Made by a program: the position numbers and the translations under genes
The notes under the pieces: model-generated
The model's database searches: none
Seen by the model: the letters and a program-made list of their open reading frames with translations, nothing else
What the model was told of the DNA's origin: nothing
Shown: positions 8,793 to 17,678 of the stretch, in pieces
Numbering within the stretch: the first letter of the stretch is position 1
Layout: every line of letters starts with the position of its first letter
NCBI RefSeq assembly: GCF_000527135.1
Contig: NZ_AZUP01000001.1
Span: 3,162,001 to 3,226,000, forward strand
Reading direction: 5' to 3'
Source: Methyloversatilis discipulorum
GTDB lineage: Bacteria; Pseudomonadota; Gammaproteobacteria; Burkholderiales; Rhodocyclaceae
Length of the DNA: 64,000 bases

Positions 8793-8917
8793 CCGGCCGG
8801 CGATCAGACATTGCCCGCCGCCCCGCATGTGTTAACCGAATACCACCCCGAACCCTTCCGTCCGTAGCACGTTAGCGACCTGCGCGCACCGCGCGCATCC
8901 ACGTGAGGAGGACGGAC

Positions 8918-9496
8918 ATGAAGGCGAAGAAAATCCTGTTGCTGGCCGGCGATTTCGTTGAGGACTACGAAATCATGGTGCCTTTCCAGGCGCTGCTGGC
9001 CGTGGGCCACACCGTGCACGCGGTGTGTCCGGACAAGAAGGCGGGCGACCAGATCGCTACCGCGATTCACGATTTCGAGGGTCAGCAGACCTATTCCGAG
9101 AAGCGCGGCCACAACTTCACGCTGAACGCCACGTTCGATACGGTGAAGGCCGAGGACTACGACGCGCTGGTCATCCCGGGCGGTCGCGCGCCTGAATACC
9201 TGCGCATGGACGACAAGGTGCTGGCCATCGTCCGTCACTTCGCGCTGGCCGACAAGCCGATCGCCGCGATCTGCCACGGTGCCCAGCTGCTGGCCGGCGC
9301 CAAGGTGCTCGAAGGGCGCCTGTGCTCGGCCTACCCGGCCTGCCGCGCCGAGGTCGAACTGGCGGGCGGCCGCTATGCCGACATCGCCATCGACGGCGCG
9401 GTGACCGACCGCAACCTCGTCACCGCGCCCGCCTGGCCGGCGCATCCGGCGTGGATCTCGCAGTTCCTCACGGTGCTCGGCACGCGCATCGAATAA
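8918..9496 (+). CDS. DJ-1/PfpI-family protein
   Basis: A 192-residue protein of the class I glutamine amidotransferase-like superfamily. Features: [19 protein letters not shown] at the N terminus, [16 protein letters not shown], and the nucleophile elbow [13 protein letters not shown] with the conserved Cys-His-Gly. Members are proteases, glyoxalase III-like deglycases or chaperones; which one cannot be told here. GAGGAGG precedes the start. It lies in its own transcription unit between a repeat cluster and the next small genes. Confidence 0.9.
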   Translation: MKAKKILLLAGDFVEDYEIMVPFQALLAVGHTVHAVCPDKKAGDQIATAIHDFEGQQTYSEKRGHNFTLNATFDTVKAEDYDALVIPGGRAPEYLRMDDKVLAIVRHFALADKPIAAICHGAQLLAGAKVLEGRLCSAYPACRAEVELAGGRYADIAIDGAVTDRNLVTAPAWPAHPAWISQFLTVLGTRIE

Positions 9497-9559
9497 GCGA
9501 ACGACGCGGGGCGCCGGCGCGCCCCGCGCTGTCTACAATAGGCGCAGGAGGTGTCACCC

Positions 9560-9943
9560 ATGTGCCAGATCTTCATTCGCGCCGACCCCGAACTTTATGT
9601 GATGCGCAGCCGTTCGTTGCGGCTGCGCGGCGTCGCCACCAGCATCCGGCTGGAGAACCAGTTCTGGGACGTGCTGGAAGAGATCGGCGCACGCGACGGC
9701 CTGACGCTGCCGCGTCTGATCTCCAAGCTGTACGACGAACTGGCCGAGGCGGGCGGTGGCGACGGCGCCCACCTGCTGCCGGCCAACTTCACCTCCTTCC
9801 TGCGCGTGTGCTGCGGCCGCTACATGGCGCTGCAGCTGGCCGGTGCGATACCGGCCGACACCCGCATCGCCATCTCGTCGCTCGACGCCGAGCGCGTGCT
9901 GGCGGCCGAGCGCCCGCGCACCGCGGCCAACCAGGTCGCCTGA
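9560..9943 (+). CDS. Ribbon-helix-helix domain protein
   Basis: A 127-residue protein. The start at 9560 has AGGAGGT 7 nt upstream. Residues 10-55 (MRSRSLRLRGVATSIRLENQ, then FWDVLEEIGARDGLTLPRLI) form the beta strand and two helices of a ribbon-helix-helix DNA-binding domain, of the type found in short betaproteobacterial regulators and in some arylsulfotransferase-adjacent proteins. The C-terminal part ends SSLDAERVLAAERPRT. Its stop codon overlaps the start of the YgjP-like gene (TGATGA), so the two are translated together. Targets are unknown. Confidence 0.7.
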   Translation: MCQIFIRADPELYVMRSRSLRLRGVATSIRLENQFWDVLEEIGARDGLTLPRLISKLYDELAEAGGGDGAHLLPANFTSFLRVCCGRYMALQLAGAIPADTRIAISSLDAERVLAAERPRTAANQVA

Positions 9944-10446
9944 TGACGACATTGAAGTACCTGTCAGCCTATCCGGCCCACATCCAGGACCAGGTGCGCA
10001 CGCTGATCGAGCAGGACCGGCTGGCCGAAACCCTGCGCGTGCGCTACCCGGAGCGTCACGACGTACGCAGCGATTCCGCGCTGTACGACTACGTGCTCGA
10101 ACTGAAGAACCGCCACCTGCGCACCGCGCCGCCGGTCGCCAAGGTCGCTTACGACAGCGGCCTCGGACTGGTGGCGAAGGCGCTCGGCACGCAGACCACG
10201 ATTTCGCGGGTGCAGGGTTCGAAGCTCAAGAGCAAGCGGGAAATCCGCGTCGCCACGCTGTTCCGCGACTGCGCGCCGGAGTTCCTGAAGATGATCGTCG
10301 TGCATGAACTGGCCCACCTCAAGGTGCGCGAGCACGACAAGAGCTTCTACGCATTGTGCGAGCACATGGAGCCGCGCTACCACCAGTACGAGTTCGACCT
10401 GCGGCTGCATCTGACCTGCCTCGATATCGCCGGCAAGTCCGCGTAG
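9943..10446 (+). CDS. YgjP-like metal-dependent hydrolase
   Basis: A 167-residue protein of the YgjP/UPF0-type zincin family. It carries the zinc motif HELAHLKVREHDKSFY (HExxH plus a third histidine) and the C-terminal YHQYEFDLRLHL. These proteins are predicted cytoplasmic metallopeptidases related to the SprT/M48 groups; no signal peptide is present. The start ATG overlaps the preceding stop by one base. Upstream in-frame sequence belongs to other genes. The substrate is unknown. Confidence 0.82.
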   Translation: MTTLKYLSAYPAHIQDQVRTLIEQDRLAETLRVRYPERHDVRSDSALYDYVLELKNRHLRTAPPVAKVAYDSGLGLVAKALGTQTTISRVQGSKLKSKREIRVATLFRDCAPEFLKMIVVHELAHLKVREHDKSFYALCEHMEPRYHQYEFDLRLHLTCLDIAGKSA

Positions 10447-10478
10447 CCGGTGAGCCGCGCGGCGCTACACTGCGGCCG

Positions 10479-11408
10479 ATGAGCGAACTGAAGAAAACCG
10501 TATCCCTCGTGCTCGGTTCCGGTGGCGCCCGCGGCCTCGCGCACATCGGCGTCATCCGCGAACTGCTGGCGCGCGGCTACGACATCCGCGCCATTTCCGG
10601 TTCGTCGATGGGCGCGGTGGTCGGTGGCGTCCATGCCGCCGGCGGGCTGGACGCCTACGAACAGTGGGTGACCGGCCTTGCCCAGTCCGACGTGTTCCGC
10701 CTGCTCGACTGGACCTTCTCCGGCGGCGGCCTGATCCGCGGCACCGTGCTGATGACAAGGCTGCGCGAGCTGATCGGCGACTGCGACATCGAAACCCTGC
10801 CGCTGGACTACACCGCGGTGGCGGTCGACATCGAACGCGGGCGTGAAGTGTGGTTCACCGACGGCCCGCTGTTCGAAGCGATGCGTGCCTCGTTCGCCGT
10901 GCCGTCCATCTTCACGCCGCACGCCTACCGCGGCCGCACGCTGGTCGATGGCGGCCTGCTCAATCCGGTGCCGGTGGCGCCGACCCAGCGCACGCTGACC
11001 GATCTCACCGTCGTGGTCGACCTGAATGGCGAATCGGTCGAGCCGCCGCCGCTGCAGAAGCTGCCGGCCGAAGTGTCTCCCGGGCTGCTGGCGCGGCTGC
11101 GCGGCTATCTGCCGGGCGGCAACGGCGATGCGAAACCGGTCGAGACCGGTCTGGCGATGTCCGACGTGCTGATGCGCTCGCTCGAAACCATGCAGGCGGC
11201 GATCACCCGCCAGCACCTCGCGGTGTTCTGGCCGGACGTCGTCATCAGCGTGCCGAAGAACACCTGCCAGTTCCATGAATTCCATCTGGCTGCGCCGCTG
11301 ATCGACTATGGCCGCAGGCTGGCGGCCGCGGCACTCGATGCGGCCGAGAGCGAGCGCGCCCGGCACAGCGCTCACACGCCGCTCCGCACCGATCGCGCGC
11401 AGCAATGA
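10479..11408 (+). CDS. Patatin-like phospholipase (RssA-like)
   Basis: A 309-residue patatin-fold serine hydrolase. It has the oxyanion-hole glycines GSGGARGLAH (residues 13-22), the nucleophile elbow GSSMG with Ser43, and the catalytic Asp in DGG (157-159), so the Ser-Asp dyad is complete. It resembles RssA-type proteins of unknown substrate that hydrolyse acyl esters of phospholipids. No signal peptide is visible, so it is probably cytoplasmic. Its stop overlaps the start of the following cupin gene by four bases. Confidence 0.9.
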   Translation: MSELKKTVSLVLGSGGARGLAHIGVIRELLARGYDIRAISGSSMGAVVGGVHAAGGLDAYEQWVTGLAQSDVFRLLDWTFSGGGLIRGTVLMTRLRELIGDCDIETLPLDYTAVAVDIERGREVWFTDGPLFEAMRASFAVPSIFTPHAYRGRTLVDGGLLNPVPVAPTQRTLTDLTVVVDLNGESVEPPPLQKLPAEVSPGLLARLRGYLPGGNGDAKPVETGLAMSDVLMRSLETMQAAITRQHLAVFWPDVVISVPKNTCQFHEFHLAAPLIDYGRRLAAAALDAAESERARHSAHTPLRTDRAQQ

Positions 11409-11863
11409 AACGCGCGCCCATGCGTACGTCGATGATCGCGCTCACCGCCGCCATGCTTGGTGGCTTCGTGCTGAGCGGCTTCGTTGCGGCACAGGTTCAG
11501 CCGCAGCCGCTGTTGCCGGAACAGGCCAGCTGGTTCAGTCCACCGGCGGTTCCGGCGCTGCGGGCCGCCTGGCTGGTCGGCGCCGAACAGGCGGCCGGCC
11601 CTTATCTGCTGCGCGTGCGCCTTGTGGCAGGCGGCCGCTTCCCGCCGCACACTCATCCGGACACCCGCTACACGACGGTGCTCAGCGGCACGCTGTACGT
11701 CGGCTTCGGTGAACGCGTCGACGAGACCGCCGTGGTGGCGGTGCCGGCCGGTGCCATTTACGAAGCGCCGGCCGGCGTGCCGCACTGGGTGTGGGCGAAG
11801 GACGGCGACGTCGAGTACCAGGAGTCCGGCGTCGCACCGACCGCCACTCGTCTTCTCCGCTGA
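11405..11863 (+). CDS. Secreted cupin-domain protein
   Basis: A 152-residue protein with an N-terminal hydrophobic export signal (about residues 9-29) followed by a single cupin barrel: motif 1 GGRFPPHTHPDTRYTTVLSG and motif 2 around VPAGAIYEAPAGVPHWVWA. The metal ligands (His-x-His, Glu/His) are largely present. Such small cupins may be metal-dependent dioxygenase-like or sugar-binding proteins; the role is unknown. The start ATG overlaps the patatin stop (ATGA), indicating translational coupling. Confidence 0.82.
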   Translation: MKRAPMRTSMIALTAAMLGGFVLSGFVAAQVQPQPLLPEQASWFSPPAVPALRAAWLVGAEQAAGPYLLRVRLVAGGRFPPHTHPDTRYTTVLSGTLYVGFGERVDETAVVAVPAGAIYEAPAGVPHWVWAKDGDVEYQESGVAPTATRLLR

Positions 11864-11875
11864 CCGCGCGTTTAC

Positions 11876-11910
11876 AAAAAAACGCCCGGTTCCGCGAACG
11901 GACCGGGCGA
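11876..11910 (-). terminator. Intrinsic terminator after the entericidin-like gene
   Basis: On the minus strand an 11-bp GC stem (CGCCCGGT.CCG paired with CGGACCGGGCG, one bulged base) is followed by a run of seven T residues. It lies about 55 nt beyond the stop of the small lipoprotein gene and may also end the convergent cupin transcript. Confidence 0.85.
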
Positions 11911-11962
11911 GCGCAAGGAGGAGTGAAACGGAGCAGCTACTTCAACAGCATCAACAGCAGGA

Positions 11963-12106
11963 CTACATCTTTTGCTGGACGTCGCGTGCGGTGTCCTGAA
12001 CCTTCTCGCCACCGGATTCGATGTCCTTGCCGGCGCCGGCGATCGTGTTGCAGCCCGCCAGCGCGAGGCCGGCGCACATCAGCATCAGGGTGATCAGTCT
12101 GTTCAT
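11963..12106 (-). CDS. Entericidin A/B-family lipoprotein
   Basis: A 47-residue lipoprotein. The signal peptide ends in the lipobox LALAGC, and the mature part NTIAGAGKDIESGGEKVQDT matches the entericidin family (small membrane-associated lipoproteins, entericidin A acting as antidote to B). The start at 12106 is preceded by GGAGA; a longer frame from 12190 reads through unlike sequence. A single entericidin gene in an isolated unit is common in betaproteobacteria, where expression often follows general stress. Confidence 0.85.
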   Translation of the reverse strand: MNRLITLMLMCAGLALAGCNTIAGAGKDIESGGEKVQDTARDVQQKM

Positions 12107-12137
12107 GGTCGTCTCCTGTCGTTCGGTGTGGTGGGAT

Positions 12138-12524
12138 TCAGGTGCGGTTGCGCAGCTGTGCAACCGTCGGCTGGAAGTCACCTTCTTCATCGACGTCCAG
12201 CGTCAGCATCAGGCCGTCCTCGACCGGCTGCAGCCGGTAATCCGGCACCGCCAGACGCAGACCGGCGTCACTGCCGCGCGAAATGCGCACCATGGCGTAA
12301 CGGGCGGAGCGCTCGCCGTGACGGGCCGAAATGGTCTGTTCCACCACGCCGACGGTCGCGCCCTCGGTGTCGAACACTTCGCGGCCATCCAGCGCCGACA
12401 GCGCGACGGCGGCGCCAGACGGCGACGCGTCGATACGTCCGGTGCGCCCCAGTTCATAGGCGGCGAGCAGGGCGATCACGGTCAGTGCGCCGGCCAGTGC
12501 CGACATCAGCATGCGTCCCGTCAT
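12138..12524 (-). CDS. Membrane-anchored PRC-barrel-like protein
   Basis: A 128-residue protein. It starts with one hydrophobic anchor (MLMSALAGALTVIALLAAYE), followed by a globular part of about 90 residues: LDGREVFDTEGATVGVVEQT looks like the opening of a PRC-barrel, and ends with LTLDVDEEGDFQP. The start at 12524 was chosen for GGAG 8 nt upstream rather than the first ATG at 12545. It precedes the entericidin-like gene on the same strand with a 31-bp gap. The function is unknown; the domain call is tentative. Confidence 0.55.
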   Translation of the reverse strand: MTGRMLMSALAGALTVIALLAAYELGRTGRIDASPSGAAVALSALDGREVFDTEGATVGVVEQTISARHGERSARYAMVRISRGSDAGLRLAVPDYRLQPVEDGLMLTLDVDEEGDFQPTVAQLRNRT

Positions 12525-12667
12525 GGTGGCTATCTCCGTCTGCATGACACGAGCCCAGTATGGGCAGCAGGTGCGTGTGCGCCTGTCATCCGTCGCGGTG
12601 GGCGCGTGTAGGACAAATCCGGCAGGCGCGCTTCAGTTACCCTCGCGTCTGGTCGAGGAGGACGGAC

Positions 12668-13240
12668 ATGATCTGGTTGATTGCGGGGTTGTTGCTGGTG
12701 ATCGGTGTGCACTCATTGCGGCTGGTGGCGCCCGGCCTGCGCGAGCGGGTGATTGCGCGCCATGGCGCGATGCGCTGGCGCCTGCTGCATTCGGGCGCTT
12801 CGCTGGTCGGCCTGGTGCTGCTGATCTGGGGCTACGGCGAGGCGCGGGCGGAGCCGGTGTGGCTGTGGATACCGCCGGTGTGGTCGCGCCACGCCGCTGC
12901 GCTGCTGATGCTGCCTTCATTCGTGCTGCTGGCGGCTTCGCTGCTGCCGGGCTCGCGCATCGCCGCCCGGCTGCGCCAGCCGCTGGCGGCTTCGGTGAAG
13001 ATCTGGGCCTTCGCCCATTTGCTGGCCAACGGCACGCTGGCCGACCTGCTCATGTTCGGCAGCTTCCTCGTGTGGGCGGTGCTGTCCTTCACGCTGCTGC
13101 GTCGGCGCGAGGCGCATCTGCCGGTGCCGCCCGGTTCGGCCGCCGGTGACCTGAAGGTGGTGCTGGCCGGCATCGCTGGCTGGGCCGCGTTCGCGTTCTG
13201 GCTGCACGGCCCGCTGATCGGCGTGCGGCCCTTCGGCTGA
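12668..13240 (+). CDS. NnrU-family membrane protein
   Basis: A 190-residue protein with about six hydrophobic segments. It matches the NnrU pattern: MIWLIAGLLLVIGVHSLRLV, RHGAMRWRLLHSGASLVGLV, and KIWAFAHLLANGTLADLLMF, which contains a conserved heme-like histidine pair position. NnrU proteins were named from nitric-oxide reductase regions, but most members have no proven role. GAGGAGGA lies 8 nt before the start. It is followed 11 bp later by the DUF296 gene and is likely co-transcribed. Confidence 0.85.
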   Translation: MIWLIAGLLLVIGVHSLRLVAPGLRERVIARHGAMRWRLLHSGASLVGLVLLIWGYGEARAEPVWLWIPPVWSRHAAALLMLPSFVLLAASLLPGSRIAARLRQPLAASVKIWAFAHLLANGTLADLLMFGSFLVWAVLSFTLLRRREAHLPVPPGSAAGDLKVVLAGIAGWAAFAFWLHGPLIGVRPFG

Positions 13241-13251
13241 GGAGAACGGCA

Positions 13252-13680
13252 ATGATGACCGTACATATCGAGCGCCTGCGTCCGGGTGACGACCTGCGGC
13301 GCAGCCTCGAAACCTGGGCGAAGCGGCAGGACCTCGGTGCCGCCTTCGTGCTGTCGGCGGTCGGCAGCCTGTCGCCGGCCATGTTGCGGCTGGCCGGGCG
13401 CGACACCCCGACGGTGATCGACGGCGACAGCGAACTGCTGACCTTGTCCGGGACGATCAGTGCGCAGGGCGCGCATCTGCACCTGTCGGTGGCCGACGCC
13501 GACGGCCAGGTGACCGGTGGTCATCTGCTTGCCGGCAGCATCGTGCGCACGACGATGGAACTGGTGCTCGGCATCGCCAGCGGCTGGGAGATCCGGCGCG
13601 AGGTCGACCCGCTCACCGGCTACGAGGAAATGGTGGCCGAGAACCACGACGAACTGCTCGGTGCGCGCGGCCCGGATTGA
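13252..13680 (+). CDS. PPC/DUF296-domain DNA-binding protein
   Basis: A 142-residue protein that is almost entirely one PPC (plants and prokaryotes conserved, DUF296) domain: LRPGDDLRRSLETWAKRQDL, then AAFVLSAVGSLSPAMLRLAG and GGHLLAGSIVRTTMELVLG. Plant relatives are AT-hook proteins; bacterial ones are small trimers of unknown role. GGAG lies upstream; ATGATG offers two starts. It sits 11 bp after the NnrU gene. Confidence 0.85.
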   Translation: MMTVHIERLRPGDDLRRSLETWAKRQDLGAAFVLSAVGSLSPAMLRLAGRDTPTVIDGDSELLTLSGTISAQGAHLHLSVADADGQVTGGHLLAGSIVRTTMELVLGIASGWEIRREVDPLTGYEEMVAENHDELLGARGPD

Positions 13681-13796
13681 TATCCACGCAGCGCGCGAAA
13701 AACTATTTCGTTACCGCTGCCTAAAAAACAGGCAACACCGTTGACACCGGCCCCGGCCGGGCGATTGCGGCGTCTATACATCTTTCGCTCACACCT

Positions 13797-13819
13797 TTGT
13801 CCACAGATGCTGTGGATGA
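13797..13819. promoter_or_regulatory. Inverted pair of DnaA-box-like sequences (copy 1)
   Basis: TTGTCCACA and the inverted TGTGGATGA face each other, giving the palindrome TCCACAG-ATG-CTGTGGA. TTGTCCACA differs from the DnaA consensus TTATCCACA by one base. It could be a DnaA-binding regulatory site. Confidence 0.5.
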
Positions 13820-13969
13820 CGCAACGCAGCGAGCCTCGATCCATGTCGTGGTCATCGCTGCGCGATGCCGCCGCAGGAGAATCCCCCGGCTTCGGCCTGC
13901 CTGCCCAAAAATGAGGCAACCCTATTGACACCCTCTGCCAGTGCGGCTGTCGTGACGACGCGATGCATC

Positions 13970-13992
13970 TTGTCCACAGATGTTGTGGATAA
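13970..13992. promoter_or_regulatory. Inverted pair of DnaA boxes (copy 2, one perfect)
   Basis: TTGTCCACA faces TGTGGATAA, whose complement TTATCCACA is the perfect DnaA consensus. The pair lies about 50 bp before the helicase start codon, so DnaA could control this gene. Nothing else suggests a replication origin here (no AT-rich unwinding element, no dnaA or dnaN). Confidence 0.6.
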
Positions 13993-14044
13993 GAACAGCG
14001 CGCCGGCCGTGTAAGCTCGCGGCTTTCCGATCCAGGATCCTGCA

Positions 14045-15700
14045 GTGGCGAAAGTCATTCCCGACGGCTGGCGAGAACTCGCGGCGGGCGAGGCCGGTGG
14101 CGCGGCCGAACGCGAACTGGCGACACTGGCGCTGCTCGAGCGCGGGCTGCCCGCGGCCTATACCGTCTATCACGGCGTGCACTGGACGCGGCTCGACGAG
14201 GGCGGCTTCTCGATCTACGGCGACATCGATTTCGTCGTGGTGAATGCCGCTGGCGAGCTGCTGGCCATCGAGCAGCGCAGCGGCTTTCTTGAAGAAGGCC
14301 CGCATGGTCTCAGTTCGCGCCGGCGTGGTCGCGACCGCAATGTCGCGGTCGGCATCGCCCGCTCGCGCACTGCGCTGCAGGCGCGTCTGGCCGCGCGTCT
14401 GGGCGGGCCGGCGCCGCGCATCGAATACCTGCTGTACTGCCCCGATTACTTCGTGCGGCAGGCGCATACCGCCGGCATCGAACCGGAACGCATCGTCGAC
14501 GCCGCGGTGCGCGACCAGCTGATACCGCGCATCCGCGCCATCCTGCCGCCGGGCGAGCACAGCGGGCACGCGCCCGAGGTGCACCGTTTCCTGCGCGACG
14601 AAATCAAGCTGGAGCCGGACGTTGCCGCGCGGCTGGGTATCGCGCGCGAGCGCATCACGCGCGTTGCCGGCGGCTTGTCGCAGTGGGCGCGTGCGCTCGA
14701 TTTCGATCCTTACCGGCTGCGTGTGGTCGGCACCGCAGGCTCCGGCAAGACCCAGCTGGCGCTGGCCGAATACAGCGCGGCCATCGCCGAAGGCCGCCGC
14801 CCGCTCTACGTCTGTTTCAACCGCCCGCTGGCCGACCATCTCGCGCACATCGCGCCGGAAGGCGGCCTCGCCTGCACCTTCCACCACCTGTGCGAACGCG
14901 TGCTCGCGGCGCACGGCGAGCGGCCGGACTACGCGAAGCCGGATGCCTTCGACGCGCTGATCGCGCGCGCCGGCGAGCTCGACGTACCGGACGACCTGCG
15001 CTTCGATTCCATCATCGTCGACGAAGGTCAGGACTTCTCCGCCGACTGGGCGCAGCAGCTGTGGCGTCACGCCGACGACGACGCGCGCCGCATCTGGCTC
15101 GAAGACCCGATGCAGAATCTGTATGCGCGCCCGCCTATCGAGCTGCCGGGCTGGGTGACGCTGCGCGCGCACAGCAATTTCCGTAGCCCGCGACCGGTGG
15201 TGCGCATGCTGCAGGCGCTGCTGCCGGCCGCCGAGCATATCGAGGCGGCGTCGCCGTTCGAGGCGGACGAGGTCGAGCTGCTCAGCTACGACGCGGCCCA
15301 TCCGCTGACCACGCGGGTCAAGGAAGCGATCCGGCTGTGCTTCGCCGCCGGCTTCCATGCGCAGGACGTCGCCATCATCAGCTGGCGCGGCCGCGAACAG
15401 TCGGAACTGCTGCGTCACGACCGGCTCGGCGCCAACGCGTTGCGCAGCTTCACCGGCCAGTACGATCTGCTCGGCCAGCCGGAGTATTCGGGCGGTGAGG
15501 TGCTGATCGAATCGGTGTACCGCTTCAAGGGGCAGTCGGCGCCCGCGGTCATCCTCGCCGAAATTGATTTCGAAACGCTGGACGAGCGCACGCTGCGCAA
15601 GCTCTTCGTCGGCGCCACGCGGGCGATGATGAAGCTGGTGCTGGTGGCGAGCGAACGCGCCGCCGCGCAGCTGCGCGACAAGCTGGGTGCGCATCCGTGA
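14045..15700 (+). CDS. NERD-domain UvrD-like DNA helicase
   Basis: A 551-residue protein with a GTG start. The N-terminal third is a NERD-type nuclease-related domain ([15 protein letters not shown], then [20 protein letters not shown]), although its catalytic Asp/Glu-x-Lys pattern is imperfect (AIEQRSG where EVK is usual). The rest is a superfamily 1 helicase core: Walker A GTAGSGKT (about 230), motif II VDEGQDF (about 323), [18 protein letters not shown], and [16 protein letters not shown] near the C terminus. NERD-UvrD proteins act in DNA repair or defence; the role is unknown. Its last bases overlap the cobQ start (GTGA). Confidence 0.8.
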   Translation: MAKVIPDGWRELAAGEAGGAAERELATLALLERGLPAAYTVYHGVHWTRLDEGGFSIYGDIDFVVVNAAGELLAIEQRSGFLEEGPHGLSSRRRGRDRNVAVGIARSRTALQARLAARLGGPAPRIEYLLYCPDYFVRQAHTAGIEPERIVDAAVRDQLIPRIRAILPPGEHSGHAPEVHRFLRDEIKLEPDVAARLGIARERITRVAGGLSQWARALDFDPYRLRVVGTAGSGKTQLALAEYSAAIAEGRRPLYVCFNRPLADHLAHIAPEGGLACTFHHLCERVLAAHGERPDYAKPDAFDALIARAGELDVPDDLRFDSIIVDEGQDFSADWAQQLWRHADDDARRIWLEDPMQNLYARPPIELPGWVTLRAHSNFRSPRPVVRMLQALLPAAEHIEAASPFEADEVELLSYDAAHPLTTRVKEAIRLCFAAGFHAQDVAIISWRGREQSELLRHDRLGANALRSFTGQYDLLGQPEYSGGEVLIESVYRFKGQSAPAVILAEIDFETLDERTLRKLFVGATRAMMKLVLVASERAAAQLRDKLGAHP

Positions 15701-17157
15701 GCGCGGCGACACCCCACGCGCTGATGATCCAGGGCACCACGTCGGACGCCGGCAAGAGCACTGTCGCCGCCGGCCTGTGCCGCAGCCTGCACCGGCGCGG
15801 TGTGCGGGTGGCGCCGTTCAAGCCGCAGAACATGGCACTGAACAGCGCGGTCACCGCCGACGGCGGCGAGATCGGCCGCGCCCAGGCGCTGCAGGCGCAG
15901 GCCTGCGGGCTGGCGCCGCACACCGACATGAACCCGGTGCTGCTGAAGCCCAATTCCGACACCGGCGCCCAGGTCATCGTGCATGGCCGCGCACTGGCCA
16001 ATATGGAAGCGCGTGCCTACCACGACTACAAGCGCGTCGCGATGGACGCGGTGATGCAGTCCTGGCGGCGGCTCACCGCGCAGTACGACTTCGTCGTGGT
16101 CGAGGGCGCCGGCAGTCCGGCGGAAATCAATCTGCGCGATCGCGACATCGCCAACATGGGTTTCGCGCTGCCCAACCGCTGTCCGGTCGTGATCGTCGCC
16201 GACATCGACCGCGGCGGCGTGTTCGCCCACCTGGTCGGCACGCTGGATTGCCTGTCCGACGACGAATGCGCGCTGGTGCGCGGCTTTGTCATCAACCGCT
16301 TCCGTGGCGACCGCGCGCTGCTGCGCTCCGGTGAGGAGTGGCTGGAGCAGCGCACCGGTCTGCCGGTGTTCGGCGTGCTGCCGATGCTGAAAGGTCTGCA
16401 CCTCGACGCCGAGGACGCGATACAGACGCAGCAGATTGCTGCGGGTGAGGCCGCAAGCTTGCGCGTGGCCGTGCCGGTATTTCCGCGCATCAGCAATCAC
16501 ACTGACTTCGACGCGCTGCGCGCGCATCCTCAGGTCGACCTGATGTTCGTGCCGCTGGACCGACCGCTGCCCGCCTGCGACCTCGTCATCCTGCCTGGCA
16601 GCAAGAGCGTGCAGGGCGACCTCGCCGCATTGCGCGCGCACGGCTGGGATGCGCAGATCGCCCGCCACCTGCGCTACGGCGGCCGGGTGCTCGGCATCTG
16701 CGGTGGCATGCAGATGATGGGCCGCACGCTGCACGACCCGCAGGGTCTGGAAGGCGCACCGGGCAGCGTCGCCGGCCTCGGCCTGTTCGACTACGACACC
16801 ACGCTGGAGGCGGAGAAGCAGCTGCGCGTCGTCGAAGGCCGGTTGCAGCCGGGCGGCGAGCCGGTGCGCGGCTACGAAATCCATATGGGCGTGAGCACAG
16901 GCCCGGCGCTGGCGCGGCCGGCGGTCGAACTGGCGCATGGCCCGGACGGTGCCCGCTCGGCCGACGGGCAGCTGATGGCGACCTATCTGCACGGACTGTT
17001 CGACGCGCCCAAAGCGTGCGCCGCACTGCTCGCCTGGGCCGGCCTCGACGCGGCCGAGCCGCTCGACCTGCAGGCGCTGCGCGAAACCAGCCTCGACCGG
17101 CTGGCCGACTGCATCGAGGCGGAGATCGACGTCGACCGGATGTGCGGTTTCCGCTGA
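15697..17157 (+). CDS. cobQ: Cobyric acid synthase
   Basis: A 486-residue glutamine-dependent amidase that adds four amide groups to adenosylcobyrinate a,c-diamide. The N-terminal domain has the dethiobiotin-synthetase-like P-loop [19 protein letters not shown] and [10 protein letters not shown]; the C-terminal domain is a class I glutaminase with the nucleophile in [11 protein letters not shown] and the catalytic histidine in YLHGLFD. It starts with GTG overlapping the helicase stop by four bases. It lies upstream of the cobalamin riboswitch, so it is not under that switch unlike the other B12 genes. Confidence 0.95.
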   Translation: MSAATPHALMIQGTTSDAGKSTVAAGLCRSLHRRGVRVAPFKPQNMALNSAVTADGGEIGRAQALQAQACGLAPHTDMNPVLLKPNSDTGAQVIVHGRALANMEARAYHDYKRVAMDAVMQSWRRLTAQYDFVVVEGAGSPAEINLRDRDIANMGFALPNRCPVVIVADIDRGGVFAHLVGTLDCLSDDECALVRGFVINRFRGDRALLRSGEEWLEQRTGLPVFGVLPMLKGLHLDAEDAIQTQQIAAGEAASLRVAVPVFPRISNHTDFDALRAHPQVDLMFVPLDRPLPACDLVILPGSKSVQGDLAALRAHGWDAQIARHLRYGGRVLGICGGMQMMGRTLHDPQGLEGAPGSVAGLGLFDYDTTLEAEKQLRVVEGRLQPGGEPVRGYEIHMGVSTGPALARPAVELAHGPDGARSADGQLMATYLHGLFDAPKACAALLAWAGLDAAEPLDLQALRETSLDRLADCIEAEIDVDRMCGFR

Positions 17158-17208
17158 ACGCTCCCAAGGTCGGGACACCCCGTCTTCAGCGTTGGCGCGC
17201 CTGACTTC

Positions 17209-17239
17209 TGCGGGAGCGGCCGTGGCCGCGATGCGGCCG
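17209..17239. repeat. REP-like palindrome after cobQ
   Basis: TGCGGGAGCGGCCGTGGCCG followed by CGATGCGGCC is a relative of the inverted unit at 8701-8733. It folds back on itself around GCGGCC/GGCCGC. Confidence 0.6.
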
Positions 17240-17324
17240 AAACCTGCTCTGGATCTCGATACCGCCCGACGGTTTGGGCCTTCCGCCGCCCGGTGGTATC
17301 GTGCGCGCCGGTGCCGCTGCTGCG

Positions 17325-17540
17325 GCACTGCGTTCGAGGTGCCCTGTACCGCGGTTCAGGGTTAAACGGGAAGCAGGTGAGCGAGCCCCGCTCGCAAGGC
17401 CTGCGCTGCCCCCGCAACGGTAAGCAGATTCGATGCACGTTCATGCCACTGGGCCCCGCGCCTGGGAAGGCCGTGCATCGCGACACGCGGCACTCCGCCC
17501 GTCGTCGCAGCTGCGAGCCCGGATACCGGCCACGAATGCA
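17325..17540 (+). ncRNA. Cobalamin (AdoCbl) riboswitch
   Basis: The hallmark pieces occur in order: GGTGCCCTGT at the 5' side, GGGAAGCAGGTGAGCGAG, then GCTGCCCCCGCAACGGTAAG, CCTGGGAAGG, and the B12 box AGCCCGGATACCGGCC (17516-17531). It lies on the plus strand 150 nt upstream of btuB. The AGGGAG ribosome-binding site of btuB (17664-17669) lies in the downstream part, so control by hiding this site is likely; no strong terminator is visible. It should switch off the 10-gene B12 operon when cobalamin is abundant. Confidence 0.93.
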
Positions 17541-17678
17541 CGAGCGGTCATGCCCGGGGTGCGGCATCGCGACGGATGCGGCCCGCTGCAGGCTGCCTGC
17601 GTTGTTGTCCCCTGTGCCATGACTTCATGAGACTGCCGTCGTTCGGGGACGGGCGATGGCTGCAGGGAGCACATAACA

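Larger units (their letters stand above)
13718..13992. repeat. Two degenerate copies of an intergenic element
   Basis: The 364-bp gap before the helicase gene contains two copies of one layout. Each has TGCCY-AAAAA-AGGCA (13718, 13902), TTGACACC exactly 23 nt later (13741, 13925), and a TTGTCCACAGATG palindrome (13797, 13970). The first two markers are both displaced by 184 bp between copies. No gene is convincing in either strand of this gap. Confidence 0.75.

Noticed and set aside
13797..13992. Replication origin
   Set aside because: Only four DnaA-box-like sites, no AT-rich unwinding region, and no dnaA, dnaN, gyrB, parA or rnpA nearby.
13620..14058. Minus-strand reading frames with two similar stretches (GVNGVACFLG and GVNRVASFLG)
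   Set aside because: The likeness comes from the duplicated intergenic element itself; no ribosome-binding site or family match, and the frames run into the neighbouring gene.
15415..17328. 637-codon minus-strand frame opposite cobQ
   Set aside because: It lies wholly on the antisense of two well-identified genes and has a histidine/arginine-rich composition typical of shadow frames.
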